In this document: positions 8,241 through 20,700 of the stretch, piece after piece | Numbering within the stretch: the stretch's first letter is position 1 | Layout: the number at the start of each line of letters is the position of its first letter | NCBI GenBank assembly: GCA_947465255.1 | Contig: CANIAA010000004.1 | Coordinates: forward strand, 1 to 39,886 | Reading direction: 5' to 3' | From: Flavobacteriales bacterium | GTDB taxonomy: Bacteria; Bacteroidota; Bacteroidia; Flavobacteriales_D; Sanyastnellaceae | DNA: 39,886 bases | Notes under the pieces: generated by a model | What the model saw: only the letters and a program-made list of their open reading frames with translations | Database searches by the model: none | What the model was told of the DNA's origin: nothing | Made by a program: the position numbers and the translations under genes

Positions 8241-11063
8241 ATGTCAAGTACATCCTTTGCGGCACGACACATTGGTCCACGCCCGCACGAAGTGAAACAC
8301 ATGCTCGAAACCATTGGTGTGTCGAGCCTTGAACAACTCATTGACCAGACTGTGCCTGCCGGCATTCGCAGCGCTCAGCCTCTTGCTATAGGCGAGGGTC
8401 TTGCCGAACATGAGTTTCTGCAATTAATGCGCGAAAAGGCATCGAAGAATAAAGTCAATAAAAGCTATATCGGATTAGGGTACCACCCTACTCTTACCCC
8501 AACGGTTATTCTGCGAAACGTGTTGGAGAATCCGGGTTGGTATACGGCCTACACTCCTTACCAGGCAGAGATTGCACAAGGACGACTGGAGGCCCTTCTG
8601 AACTTCCAGACCATGGTCACAGACCTCACGGCATTGCCGATTGCTAACGCATCATTGCTTGATGAAGGAACGGCAGCGGCAGAAGCGATGATTCTGTTCT
8701 TCCATAGTATATCGAAGGAAAAAGAACAGGCGGGAGCGAATCGCTTTTTCGTAGACAATGAGGTGTTTCCTCAAACGGTCGACGTGTTACGCGGTCGCGC
8801 CAAGCATTTGAAAATCGAATTGGTATTTGGTGATTTTGCGTCAGCGCAGTTTGATGCGAGCTACATCGGCGGTTTAGTTCAATACCCGAATAACAGCGGC
8901 CAGATTAATGACTATAAGGCATTCGCGGAGCGCATGCACGCGGTGGGTGGACATGTGGCTTGTGCTGCCGACATTATGTCGTTGACGCTCATTACACCTC
9001 CGGGCGAATGGGGAGCTGACATATGCTTCGGTAACTCGCAGCGTTTTGGTGTGCCCATGGGCTTTGGTGGTCCTCACGCCGCGTTCTTCTGCGCGAAGGA
9101 TGAGTTCAAGCGCAACATGCCCGGCCGAATTATTGGCGTATCAAAAGATCGTCATGGCAACGTTGCCTTGCGCATGTCGCTTCAAACGCGTGAGCAGCAC
9201 ATTCGTCGTGAAAAAGCGACTAGCAACATATGCACAGCTCAGGCACTTCTTGCAGTGATGGCTTCTTCGTATGGCGTTTATCATGGCCCTGATGGAGTAA
9301 AAACGATTGCAACAACCATTCATAGCAAAGCGCTTCAAATTGCAGGAGCGTTGGGTGCTCATCAAGTCAACACACGATTCTTCGATACCCTGAAGATTAA
9401 AGTAGATAATCAGTCAGACGTGCGCGCCAAGGCAGAAGCTGCCGGCGTAAACTTCCGCTATTTCGTGGATGGGCATGTGGGTGTTTCTGTCAATGAAGCC
9501 ATGAGCGCTTCAGACGTTCACCAAGTAATTGAGTTGCTCGGCGGCAAAGCCGGAGCTACCGCGGCAGAGGCGATGAAGGGCTTTGAGCGCACGTCATTAT
9601 ACATGACACACCCGGTGTTCAATTCTCACCGCAGTGAAACGGAGATGCTGCGTTATTTGAAAAAGCTGGAGAATAAAGATTTGTCATTAGCTCATGCGAT
9701 GATTGCGTTGGGTTCATGCACCATGAAGCTCAATGCAACCAGCGAAATGATGCCGCTAACGTGGCCTGAGTTTTCGGACATCCATCCGTTTGCTCCGGCA
9801 GAACAAGCGAAGGGATACGCAGAGATTATCAGCGAACTGCATGATGATCTGTGCAAGTGCACAGGATTCAGCGGCATGTCGCTGCAGCCTAATTCAGGCG
9901 CGCAAGGCGAGCTAGCGGGCTTGTTGGTGATCATGGCATACCATGAAAACCGAGGTGACCATCATCGCAATATTTGTTTGATACCAAGTTCTGCGCACGG
10001 CACCAATCCGGCTTCTGCTGTAATGGCCGGTTTGCAGGTAGTAGTTGTGAAGTGCGATGAAAACGGAAACGTAGACGTGGTTGATTTGGCGTCGAAGGCC
10101 GAACAGCACAAGGATAATCTGGCTGCTTTGATGGTGACTTATCCGAGCACGCACGGCGTGTTTGAGGAAGCCATCAAAGACATAACCCGCATTGTGCACG
10201 ACAACGGCGGATTGGTTTACATGGACGGAGCGAATATGAATGCTCAGGTTGGTTTGACGTCGCCCGGAAATATCGGCGCAGATGTATGTCACTTGAATTT
10301 GCACAAAACGTTCGCTATTCCTCACGGTGGCGGTGGCCCGGGCATGGGACCTATCGGCGTAAACGACAAACTCGTTCCGTTTTTACCTGGCAATGTGCAT
10401 ATCAAAACCGGAGGTCCTCAAGCCATTAACGGAGTATCGAGTGCGCCTTTTGGAAGCGCTTTGATTTTGCTTATTTCCTACGGGTATATCAAGATGCTGG
10501 GAGGACAGGGCGTCACCGATGCAACACGCTATGCAATCTTGAATGCGAACTACATGAAGGAGCGTTTACAGGGTCATTATCCTGTGTTGTATACCGGTAA
10601 TAATGATCGTGTAGCGCATGAGATGATTTTGGACTGTCGCGATTTCAAAAAAGCCGGTATCGAAGTAGAAGATATTGCAAAGCGTTTGATGGATTATGGT
10701 TTCCATGCGCCAACCGTTTCCTTCCCTGTGGCAGGCACCGTCATGGTTGAGCCGACGGAGAGCGAGCCTCTGACAGAGTTGGATCGTTTCTGCGATGCGA
10801 TGATCAGCATTCGCAAAGAGATAGCTCAGGTGGAAGCCGGATTGGCTGATAAGGCCGACAATCTGTTGAAGATGGCGCCACACACAGCAGCAGAGCTTAC
10901 TGCAGATGAATGGAGTCATTCGTATTCACGCACGCAGGCCGCTTATCCGATGGCGAGTTTGCGCGACATGAAGTTCTGGACAACAGTAGGGCGTGTGGAC
11001 AATGCCTTCGGCGACCGCAATCTGGTGTGCACGTGCCCTCCGATGGAGATGTACGAGGTGTAA
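8241..11063 (+). CDS. gcvP: Glycine dehydrogenase (decarboxylating), P protein
   Basis: 940 aa with fused N- and C-terminal halves; [26 protein letters not shown]-lysine region [30 protein letters not shown]-like [11 protein letters not shown]. Confidence 0.97.
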   Translation: MSSTSFAARHIGPRPHEVKHMLETIGVSSLEQLIDQTVPAGIRSAQPLAIGEGLAEHEFLQLMREKASKNKVNKSYIGLGYHPTLTPTVILRNVLENPGWYTAYTPYQAEIAQGRLEALLNFQTMVTDLTALPIANASLLDEGTAAAEAMILFFHSISKEKEQAGANRFFVDNEVFPQTVDVLRGRAKHLKIELVFGDFASAQFDASYIGGLVQYPNNSGQINDYKAFAERMHAVGGHVACAADIMSLTLITPPGEWGADICFGNSQRFGVPMGFGGPHAAFFCAKDEFKRNMPGRIIGVSKDRHGNVALRMSLQTREQHIRREKATSNICTAQALLAVMASSYGVYHGPDGVKTIATTIHSKALQIAGALGAHQVNTRFFDTLKIKVDNQSDVRAKAEAAGVNFRYFVDGHVGVSVNEAMSASDVHQVIELLGGKAGATAAEAMKGFERTSLYMTHPVFNSHRSETEMLRYLKKLENKDLSLAHAMIALGSCTMKLNATSEMMPLTWPEFSDIHPFAPAEQAKGYAEIISELHDDLCKCTGFSGMSLQPNSGAQGELAGLLVIMAYHENRGDHHRNICLIPSSAHGTNPASAVMAGLQVVVVKCDENGNVDVVDLASKAEQHKDNLAALMVTYPSTHGVFEEAIKDITRIVHDNGGLVYMDGANMNAQVGLTSPGNIGADVCHLNLHKTFAIPHGGGGPGMGPIGVNDKLVPFLPGNVHIKTGGPQAINGVSSAPFGSALILLISYGYIKMLGGQGVTDATRYAILNANYMKERLQGHYPVLYTGNNDRVAHEMILDCRDFKKAGIEVEDIAKRLMDYGFHAPTVSFPVAGTVMVEPTESEPLTELDRFCDAMISIRKEIAQVEAGLADKADNLLKMAPHTAAELTADEWSHSYSRTQAAYPMASLRDMKFWTTVGRVDNAFGDRNLVCTCPPMEMYEV

Positions 11064-11203
11064 TTCTTGATTGCGAGTTTTGCGGACTTTGACGGAATAG
11101 GTGATGTCTGCAAAATCATAACGGGTTCTTGTTGAATAAAAAGATGTTGGTGTTTTGAAAAAAGGTTGAAATTGCAAGCCGATTAAAATCGATTGCATTA
11201 ACC

Positions 11204-14200
11204 ATGAAAAACCTTTTATCACTTGTGCTGCTGTGCATGAGCGCGCTCGCCTTCGGCCAAATCACAGATGTTCGTATCAACGAAGTAGACCAGGATCAGC
11301 CGGGTACCGACACCCTCGAATTTGTGGAGCTATATGGTCCCGCCAATACTCCTCTTGATGGGCTAGTTCTTGTTTTTTTCAATGGTTCGGGAGATGCCTC
11401 GTATGATGTTTACGATTTAGATGGATACTCAACCGATGAGCTTGGGTTCTTCGTCATAGGGTCTCCTCAAGTGCCCAATGTCGATGCTTTTCTGAATCCA
11501 AATGCGCAAGGAACCATTCAGAACGGACAGGATGCGATTGCCCTGTATGAGGGCAATGCGGCGGATTGGCCCGGTGGTACTCCTGTCTCAGCATCCAATA
11601 TTATCGATGCGATGGTGTATAGTTCGGATGACGGTCCGGATGATGTGTTGACAGCGGCTTTAACACCCGGTCAGACCATTCTCAATATCACGGGCAATTC
11701 ACCGTTTTCCTTTTCCCGCGTTCCCGATGGCGGTTTGGTTTCGGATTTAACCAGTTATTTGGTTCAGTTACCTACACCGGGCTATACCAATGTTCCGGAA
11801 TGTTCGGGAGCTGAAGTGTTGCTGCAAGGAGGAGAAACAAATCAGTGCACTGACTCGACGTACATGCCATTATCGATTAGCACCTCCAGCTTGTATGGCG
11901 ACAATTACATTTTTGTTTTAACCGATACAACCGGGTTGGTGTTCGAATGGAATGCTGATGGTTTGTTGGACCTGAATACATATGCTGCGGGTACGTATCG
12001 CGTTTACGGGTTCTCATACAATGGCGTCCTCGATGAGGCCACTTTGGCGGCCGGAATGCCTATCAGCGGTGCTATGGCCTCTGATTGCAATTCTATATCG
12101 AGTAACTTCATTTTGGTAGTGCGAGAAGATTGTGGAGTAACCGCTTGCGACGCCGGCGTTGTAACTCTCGATAACGGGTTGGCATATTTGAGTTTTTGCC
12201 AAATCAATAACCCGGGCGTAATCAATTTCACGGCTCTCAACGCTTCAGAGGGAACCCAGTACCGTTTCTTTTTGACGACCGCGAATGATTTGATTTACCA
12301 AGAACTCACCACAGGTAGCTATGATTTGAGTGTGCTTGATTTTGGCGAGTATCATATTTATGGCGCGTCTTTCTTAGGTTCGCTCGATGCATCAACAGTA
12401 GTACCGGGTGCATCTGTCTTCGACGTAACAACATTGGATGGGTGCCTTGATTTATCGAACAACTATATCGATATCCGCAACATCGATTGTTTCCCGGCCG
12501 ACGGATGTTCACGTGTTCTCATTTCTGAATACATAGAAGGAAACGGGTCGAATAAGGCCATCGAACTTTATAATGCCACGCCGTTTCCGGTTGACTTGAA
12601 CGACTATGATTTGTTCTCTTATAACAATGGCGACACATCGTTTATCGTTCTGGATACTCCTGAAGGAATTCTATTGCCGGGTGAAACGTATGTGGTGTGC
12701 AGCGCACAGGCAGATGGCGCTCTGTTGGCGTTGGCCGACAACTCCACTGCATCCATGAATAACTTCAACGGCAATGATGCTATTGTCTTATCGTATAATC
12801 TGGAGGCGGTGGACATCATCGGCATTGTAGGTGATACGGTGAACGAGTGGACATTTGGTTTGGCCTCAACGATGAACCAGGGTCTGCGCCGGAAGTTTGA
12901 GGTGAACGCTCCTACCACGAATTGGGAGCTTTCGGCCGGGCAGTGGCTTGATTATGACAATTCGGATTATAGTAATTTGGGCACACATGCCGCTGAGGTG
13001 TGCACGCAGCAGCCTTATTTGACCTTTAACCAGTCTGCTATTCAAGTGAACGAAGGGGCCGGCGTTGTGAACGTGGTTGTTAGTGCGTATAATGTGCTTG
13101 AGGCTACACCCGTTCAAGTGCAAGTTTTACAGGGAACAGCAGAAGGAGGCTTGGACTACACCACTGTTTTCCCGGTTCAGTTTGTTTTTGATCCGAGCAA
13201 TACAGAGGAATCCATTCTACTCGAAATTGTCGATGACAACGAGCAGGAGAATTTTGAAACCCTCACGTTGAACATTATTGATGCGTCGGGTGATGCGGTA
13301 TTCGTGAATCAATTCATTACGATAACGATTCAAGATAACGACCAGGTTTTTCCATCCTATACCATTGCAGACGTGACGGGCATTAATTCATTGGGCGCTC
13401 TCGATAGCTTGAATGTATTCTGCACGTTGGGGGGCATTGTTCACGGCGCTAATTTTAATCCCGATGGATTGGAGTTTACCTTGAATGATGGTACAGATGG
13501 CATACGAGTTATTTCGCCGAGTGACAATTTGGGCTACACACCTGCAGAGGGTGATAGCATTTTGGTGGAAGGTCAAGTAAGTCAGTTCAATGGTATGGCG
13601 GAGTTTTTAATGAGCTCTGTCACATTTGTCAATGCCGGTAATGAGCTAGAGACACCGCAATTGGTCACCGTGTTGGGCGAAGAGCATGAGAGTCGAATGG
13701 TAAAGCTCGAATGCATTACATTGATGGATCCTGCACAGTGGGGGCAGTTTGGCACAGGTTTCTTTGCCGGAGGATTTGATGTAGATGTGACCGATGGAAC
13801 AAATGAAAATGTAATGCGTGTCGACTTTAACTGTGACATTTTCAACTTGCCGCCGCTCGATGGGCATTTTACAGCAGTGGGCATTGGGGCACAAATGGAC
13901 GAGACTTCACCCTTTACAATCGGCTACAAGTTTTTACCCCGCTATCTATTGGACATATCGGAGCAGGTGATTTCGAATTTTACGATGCCTAGTCCTGTGG
14001 AGTACACCATTGACGGTGCAGAGGTTGTTTTCACGAATACGAGCACAGATGGTGTGTATGCATGGGATTTTGGGGACACTCAAACGAGCACGGAAGCAGC
14101 ACCAACGCACACGTACACGTATGACTTCTTGTCTACAACACCTTTACTGACTGTCGCTTTGAGCACCACGGTAGATGGCTGCACGGATGTTCAGGAGGTA

Positions 14201-14473
14201 ACGGTTGACGCGATCTTCACGGTTTCCGTGGAGGAAGTGGAAGCCACCATGGATGTATTTCCGAATCCGGCCGGCGACGCCTTGACCATTCGCACCACGC
14301 ACGTAGCGCAAGAGTTTCAAGTTCTCGACGCCAGTGGCCGTGTGGTTTATACCGAAAAGAATCCCGGAACAGGGAACATTCAGTTGCCGCTAGAAAGCCT
14401 TCTTCCTGGAGCGTATACCATTCAGCTCCGTCTAGCAACGAATACAATTAGCAAGCGTTTCATTAAGTTTTAA
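11204..14473 (+). CDS. T9SS type A cargo with two lamin-tail-like domains, a Calx-beta-like domain, an OB-fold-like domain and a PKD domain
   Basis: Signal MKNLLSLVLLCMSALAFGQ; LTD-like ITDVRINEVDQDQPGTDTLEFVELYG and RVLISEYIEGNGSNKAIELYN; OB-like EFTLNDGTDGIRVISPSDNLGYTPAEGDSILVEGQVSQFNG; PKD YAWDFGDTQTSTEAAPTHTY; CTD VFPNPAGDALTIRTT...GAYTIQLRLATNTISKRFIKF. Confidence 0.85.
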   Translation: MKNLLSLVLLCMSALAFGQITDVRINEVDQDQPGTDTLEFVELYGPANTPLDGLVLVFFNGSGDASYDVYDLDGYSTDELGFFVIGSPQVPNVDAFLNPNAQGTIQNGQDAIALYEGNAADWPGGTPVSASNIIDAMVYSSDDGPDDVLTAALTPGQTILNITGNSPFSFSRVPDGGLVSDLTSYLVQLPTPGYTNVPECSGAEVLLQGGETNQCTDSTYMPLSISTSSLYGDNYIFVLTDTTGLVFEWNADGLLDLNTYAAGTYRVYGFSYNGVLDEATLAAGMPISGAMASDCNSISSNFILVVREDCGVTACDAGVVTLDNGLAYLSFCQINNPGVINFTALNASEGTQYRFFLTTANDLIYQELTTGSYDLSVLDFGEYHIYGASFLGSLDASTVVPGASVFDVTTLDGCLDLSNNYIDIRNIDCFPADGCSRVLISEYIEGNGSNKAIELYNATPFPVDLNDYDLFSYNNGDTSFIVLDTPEGILLPGETYVVCSAQADGALLALADNSTASMNNFNGNDAIVLSYNLEAVDIIGIVGDTVNEWTFGLASTMNQGLRRKFEVNAPTTNWELSAGQWLDYDNSDYSNLGTHAAEVCTQQPYLTFNQSAIQVNEGAGVVNVVVSAYNVLEATPVQVQVLQGTAEGGLDYTTVFPVQFVFDPSNTEESILLEIVDDNEQENFETLTLNIIDASGDAVFVNQFITITIQDNDQVFPSYTIADVTGINSLGALDSLNVFCTLGGIVHGANFNPDGLEFTLNDGTDGIRVISPSDNLGYTPAEGDSILVEGQVSQFNGMAEFLMSSVTFVNAGNELETPQLVTVLGEEHESRMVKLECITLMDPAQWGQFGTGFFAGGFDVDVTDGTNENVMRVDFNCDIFNLPPLDGHFTAVGIGAQMDETSPFTIGYKFLPRYLLDISEQVISNFTMPSPVEYTIDGAEVVFTNTSTDGVYAWDFGDTQTSTEAAPTHTYTYDFLSTTPLLTVALSTTVDGCTDVQEVTVDAIFTVSVEEVEATMDVFPNPAGDALTIRTTHVAQEFQVLDASGRVVYTEKNPGTGNIQLPLESLLPGAYTIQLRLATNTISKRFIKF

Positions 14474-14490
14474 TAAACAGCGTAGAGATA

Positions 14491-14522
14491 AAAACCGCCT
14501 CTTAGGGGGGCGGTTTTTTTTT
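14491..14522 (+). terminator. Rho-independent terminator
   Basis: AAAACCGCC...GGCGGTTTTTTTTT after the stop at 14473. Confidence 0.85.
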
Positions 14523-14726
14523 GTGCTCATGCAATCTTTCGAGCGCTTGTATAGTCTCACTATTATGAGTTGGAAAAGAATACGTGATTTTGATGCTGCG
14601 TATCAATAATCCGATTATTTTCACAGCCCATCAATAGTAGGAAGTTTGTTTAATTACGCCTCCCATTCTGTTGAAAATGCGTTTGCAATCACCAATAACC
14701 GCCACGAAATACCTGCTAATCTTGAC

Positions 14727-17700
14727 ATGGTGAAGAGAAATAGTCTCATACAGCTGCCGCCGACAATCTTATTCAGATTTGTCGTAATTGCATTTCTGGC
14801 AATTATGCTAAACCTAACCAATAGCATGCAGGCGCAGTCGATATTGGGGGGAAGCATCACGTGGCAGCGATTGGCGGGAGATCAATACAATATCTCACTC
14901 AACCTGTATTATGATTGTTATGGCTCGATTGTTATTGGTCAATATGACGCCGATCCAGCTCCCGACACTATCAACCAATTTCAGAACTCCATCGACATAG
15001 CATTTATTCCGGACGCATCATGCGCCGGACTTTTTTCATTTACGGCGAATGCGGATAGCACGGAAACAGAAGAGATTTCGGATTTGTGCTCAATTGGCGC
15101 TTTCAATGAGTTGGAGAACAGTACGTGCAACAACCCGGCGAGTTTTTCCCTGGGACTAAAGAAGGTTACTTACGAAACACAGGTTACGCTGGCTGCCGGT
15201 TGCACTTGGAAAGTGGTATACAACAATCAGGACTGGAGTTTCTACTTTGAAAACATGGACGCAGTTTTCTTGCAAGACGCGTACATTTATTCAGAGATTA
15301 ACACAGCGGTTGCGCCAGTTGGAACTGTTGATATTGTGCCGGATGTGAATGGTGATTACATCTCGTATTTCTGTGCACAACCTACAGTTACTGCTGCGGA
15401 GCAACATCAAGTTCAATTGCAGCTGCCTGCCGGAGTCACAGCGACCTATTCACTAGGTGTGCCCTTGACAACGGGAGCCAATGTTGCCTTTTCGTCACCT
15501 ACACCCGGCTTCAGTGTGCCTGCCACAAATGATGGTTCCGGCGCCATATTAACAATCGATTCGAATACCGGACTCGTCAGTTGGTTGCCACCCGTGCTTC
15601 CGGTAGGTGCGCCCACCATGGTTTATATCGTTCCGATAGATATTGAGCTTTCAAACGGAGGAGTGAATGTTGGAACTATTCACTACAATTTGACACTAGC
15701 TGTTCGTGACTGTTCTACCACGCCAACCACATTTGACTCTCCTCCGGTAACTGCTCAAGGGCCAGATGTCACGTACACCGATAATCCTGGCGTGACCAAC
15801 GACCTGGTTGAAGTATGCGCGGGAGATTTGCTTTCGTTTACGGTGCAGGCTTCGAATGTCAATGCATCGCGGAGCATCGAAATCACCTACGAGTTTGATC
15901 CGCCGGCGCCCAGTTTAGCGGGGCTCGTAATGACCCAAACTTCCTTTACGCCCGGTATTGCCACGTTTGAATTACAGACCACGCCGGCAATGGCGAGTAG
16001 TACGCCTTTTACCCTGCGTTTAACCGCTCAGGATAATGCTTGTCCTACAGCAACCAATCAGGTAATTGAGATAGATATTGCTATTCGCCCGAATGTGAAC
16101 ATTACGTCATTAGACGAAGTGATTTGTGTAGGAGACGTTTACACCCTAACGGCAGAAGGCGCCGGATCAACCAATCAGTATACCTGGGAAGCATTACCCG
16201 GAGGTGATGCTACGCCGGCTCTTACACAAAACGCAACCACTCAAAACGTTTCGCCTGACAGTACTACGACGTATCGCGTGAGCACACCACTTGCAACGGG
16301 ATCATGCGTGAGTGAAGATTTTGTAACCGTAGGTGTTTCGCTTCATCGATTACAACTTGATGCAGTAAACGAGAGTTGTGGTACACTTGGTTCGATTGAT
16401 TTAACTCCGCTCGGTGCCTCTAACCCTGCTGATTTGACCTATGCGTGGGTTTTCGGAGCGGGAGGGGCAATAGCTACAGGTGAAGAAGTAAACCAAGATC
16501 CAACGGGTTTAGAAGGATCAACGACAGGTATTACTTACACAGTGACGGTAACGGATTTGCTAAATGTCTGCTCAGCGAGTAACAGCGCAGTCATTACAGA
16601 AACCACAGGTCCGGAGTTTGTCTTCCTCAATAACCCTGTGCCCGTTCAAGTGTGTGCAGGCTCGAATGCTACAATTAACTTCGATTTTACTGCCGGAGTT
16701 CCGCCTTTTGATATTTGGCTGAACCCCAATTTATCAGGGCCTCCGGATGTTGTTGGGGTTTCTGACCCCTACAACTATGTTGTACCAAGCGGCACGGTTG
16801 ATTTTACCGTTACGGTTTATCAGATTCGAGATGGGAGTGGTTGCCCTTCTGATCCGAGCACAGTACCTCAGTCCATTGATGTGGTAGTTCGTCCTTTGGT
16901 AACCACTGACATTGTTTCACCATCAAGTGCATTGTGCCTTGGTGATGCACTGGAGTTGACGTTAGATCATGATGCAGCCGGCACCTATGCCGTTACTTAC
17001 ACGATTGGAACAGGAGCTCCAACAACGGTGAACGTGCCCGACAATGGAACCATAGATGTGGCCGACCCCATTGCGGCGGGATCGGTTACTTATGATGTTG
17101 AATCGGTGGCCTACACCACCGGCCTGCCTTGCCCGAGTTCAGATGCTGCAAACGCATCGATTATCGTGGTAACAAACGCTAAGCCTACGGCAGCGTTACC
17201 CAACACACCTATTACTGTCTGTTCCGGTGCAACTATAACTGTTCCGATAACACTCACGGGTGATGGTCCTTGGGTAATTACCTATGAATTGGATGGAGTA
17301 GTTCAACCGGTATTGAACATTCCTGATGCGCCGGCAAGTCCGAATTATGTGTACAACTGGAGTCCGTCAGTGGCAGGGGAGTATTGTATTACCAATGTGA
17401 GTGACGCTAATTGCAGCAATTCATTATCAGCTACACCGGAATGTGTGGACGTGGTCATAAACCAATTGCCTACCCTTGTTTCGTATACGATTAATTCGGA
17501 AGACGTAACACAGAGTCCGGTGAATGTTTGTGCCGGTGATGTAATTTCGATTGATGTGGAGGTGACGCCTGCGGGTAATAACTATTCGTATGAGTTTGTT
17601 GTCATTGGCAATTCAGCAATTACACTTGGCCCATTTGCGAATCAATCGGAGCTCTTCAATACAACCCTCACTGCTACATCGAATTTTCAGCTCGAGCTTG

Positions 17701-20700
17701 ACAATGTTTTCTTAACTACAGCCAGCACGTGTATAACACCCATTAATCAGACGATTGCCATCAATGTGCCGGCTGAAATTGCGGTTACACCTGCTACCCC
17801 CGTCTGCGATGCATTGGTTTCCGAAACCTATACGGTTGCATATACTATAAGTCCGGGAACCGCACCATTCGATGAGGCTCCGGGTGGAGTTGGTGGTTCA
17901 TTCTCCACTATCGCAGGTCCTACCGGTCCGTTAAACATTTTCACAACAGACCCACTGCCTTCAGGTGGAACCGGCGGAAGTTGGACGATTAATGATTCGT
18001 TCGACTGCAATCAGGTAACGGTTACCAACGCAGGCTTTACTTGTCCCGTGCTTTCGAACGCAGGAGCGATGAGTACAACCCCCATCACAGAATGTTCACC
18101 ACCGTCAGCTCCGGCTCTTGTAACCGGCGTGCAGAATTTAGCTCCGCCATCGACCTATAATCTGGACAACAATGATGCGGTCATGTTCATCCTGCACTCA
18201 GCCCCCGGAAACGTGTTAGGTTCAGAAATAGCCCGTTCGTGCGGTGATGCCGGTTTTGGTGATGCCAATACGCCTTTGGCGTTTGGCGCGGTCAGCGGAC
18301 CCGGAGTAGTGGTCAGCGGAACAACCTACTACATCTCATGCGTAGTTGGAAATGATGATGGCACCGGATGTGTGGATGACACCAATCCAAACATTCAGTT
18401 CTCATCGAATGCCCAGCTGGTGTCGTGGTACATTGCCGGAACAGCCAGTCTCACAGCGCCGTTAGGGGTTGACAATTGTGAGGGTAGCACAACACCGCTG
18501 CAAATTGACGTCGACTTTACAGGTAATGGTCCGTGGACATTTGTATACAGCATTGCAGGAACCAACCAACCGGCCATTGTAGTTCCGGCTGGAAATAACC
18601 CGTATACGTTCACGGCTACTCAAACCGGGCTATTCCGGTTAGAATCGCTCACCAATAGTTCGCAAAACTGCCTGGGTACCGTGAGCGGAACCGCTGATAT
18701 TGTTATCCGCCCAATTCCGCAATTGGCCGGTTTGACCCCTGCCACTGTTTGCAGTGGTGCAACACATTGCTTTGAATTGGATTTTACAGCCGGTACAGGA
18801 CCGTTTGATATTGTAATCGATATTCCTAATGTTGGTCCCAATGAAACAGTGACGGGCGCGCTGGATCTGGATACCTATTGTGCGGATGTTTCCGGTAGTT
18901 ATACAATACTCTCAATTACCGACGCTTTCGGGTGCGTCAATAACAATGTGAATATCGGAGCAACGTTGAGTTCATACCCCACCCTGGCCGTTGCATGGGA
19001 TGATGTTGGTGTCGATTATTGTCCGAATGAAGTTACTTCAACTAATCCACTCACCACCACATTTACCGCTGTGGGCGACGGGCCATTTACATTGAATATT
19101 GTCGGACCTGATCCGGCGATTCCTCCAACGATAACGAATAATGTTGTTACGCTCAATGGTCCCGGTACATACTCAATAGTGAGTATTGAGGATGTACATG
19201 GATGTTTGAATACTAATCAGCAAGATTTTATTGCAACCGAATTGCCTGTGCCGCTTGCCGCTGCAGGCCCTGACGTTGAGCAGTGTGCCGGTGTAGCGTT
19301 CCAGTTGGGAACACCGGCTGTTGGCGGGAACACCTATTCCTGGACACCTTCGGCAGGTATTGCAACAGGTGAGGCTGATGAGGCACAACCTGTGTTGAAC
19401 ATCATCAATACTCTGAATAGTCCTTATACGTACACGTTGTCAGTTACGAATGGTGATTGCTCAAGCACCGATGAAGTTGTAGTGACGATACACCCGAATC
19501 CGAGTGTCATACTTTCTGCTCTGAACAACGACCTTGTGCTCTGCTATGATGGTCCGAATAGTGAGACCACCATCACCGCCACACCAACGAGTGGTGGTGT
19601 TTATGATTATGCATGGACTTCCTCAACCTCTATATCGGGTGTTTTGAATACTGCATCAATCAGTATTGATCCAACGGCAGATGAGCAGTTCGAGGTCACG
19701 ATTTCTGAAGACTTTGGTGCGGTAACTTGCAGTGCGGTAGAGACGATCGACATTGAGGTGAATGATTTGATGGAGCTCATCAACTTGAACTTTCCGGCAG
19801 ATATGTGTTCGGGTTCGTGCATTGAAGTAGAATCGGATTGGTACACTGTGGTTGGCAGTTCGGGTGCTATCACCCAAACCGTTGATGGTAATCCGATAAC
19901 TTCTCCCATTTGCTGGGACGTACCTGAGGATCATACGCTGTTAGTGGTGGACTCTGATGGTTGCGAGGCAGAGGCGAACTTTACGATTGATGTGCGCGAC
20001 CCGGAAACCGTTTTATTCAGCGTGAATGAGCCGTATCCGTTTTGCGCTCGCGATACGGATGGTGTTGTTCAGGGTAATAATTTGGATGCTTCGCAATACA
20101 CGTTAAGTCAGAATAATACGATAATAGCCATTGCAGACCAATCGCCATTCGTTTTCACAGACCTTGGTGTTGGAGCGTATGATATTGAGGTGAATATTTT
20201 ATTGACTTCAAATCAGGTATGCACCGGGCAAGATTCATTCGAAATTCTAGCAGATTCAGACAGCATTGATATTTCCGTACAAACACCTCAGCCGGTGTGT
20301 GCCAATTCTGAAATGTCTTTCGATGCTGAAGTTTCTTACTTCAACAGTCCGGTTGGTGGTGGTTTCGTAACGTATTGGAATGCTTGCCCCGAATCTGTTG
20401 GTTGCCTGGTAGGTGCGACAAATGAAGCTTCCGGTCAAGAGCTAACGATTACCATAAGCCAGGATACAACATTGTATCTGTATGCTCTTGATGTAATTGG
20501 TTGTTCTTCTGATACAATTTCCGTAGATGGTAATATTTCATCTGATGTTTTGTTGTTTGTGCAAAACGGACTGGACACCTTGGAGACTTGTCAATATGAG
20601 TGCGAAGAATTGTCGGCACTCGCAGCCGGAGGAACAGGAGCCTTGACCATAGAGTGGTACAGACTCGACAATATACCGGATTTGACGCCCACGCTGGTGG

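Noticed and set aside
9912-10325. 137-aa minus-strand ORF
   Set aside because: Opposite gcvP; composition looks like antisense of a conserved enzyme.
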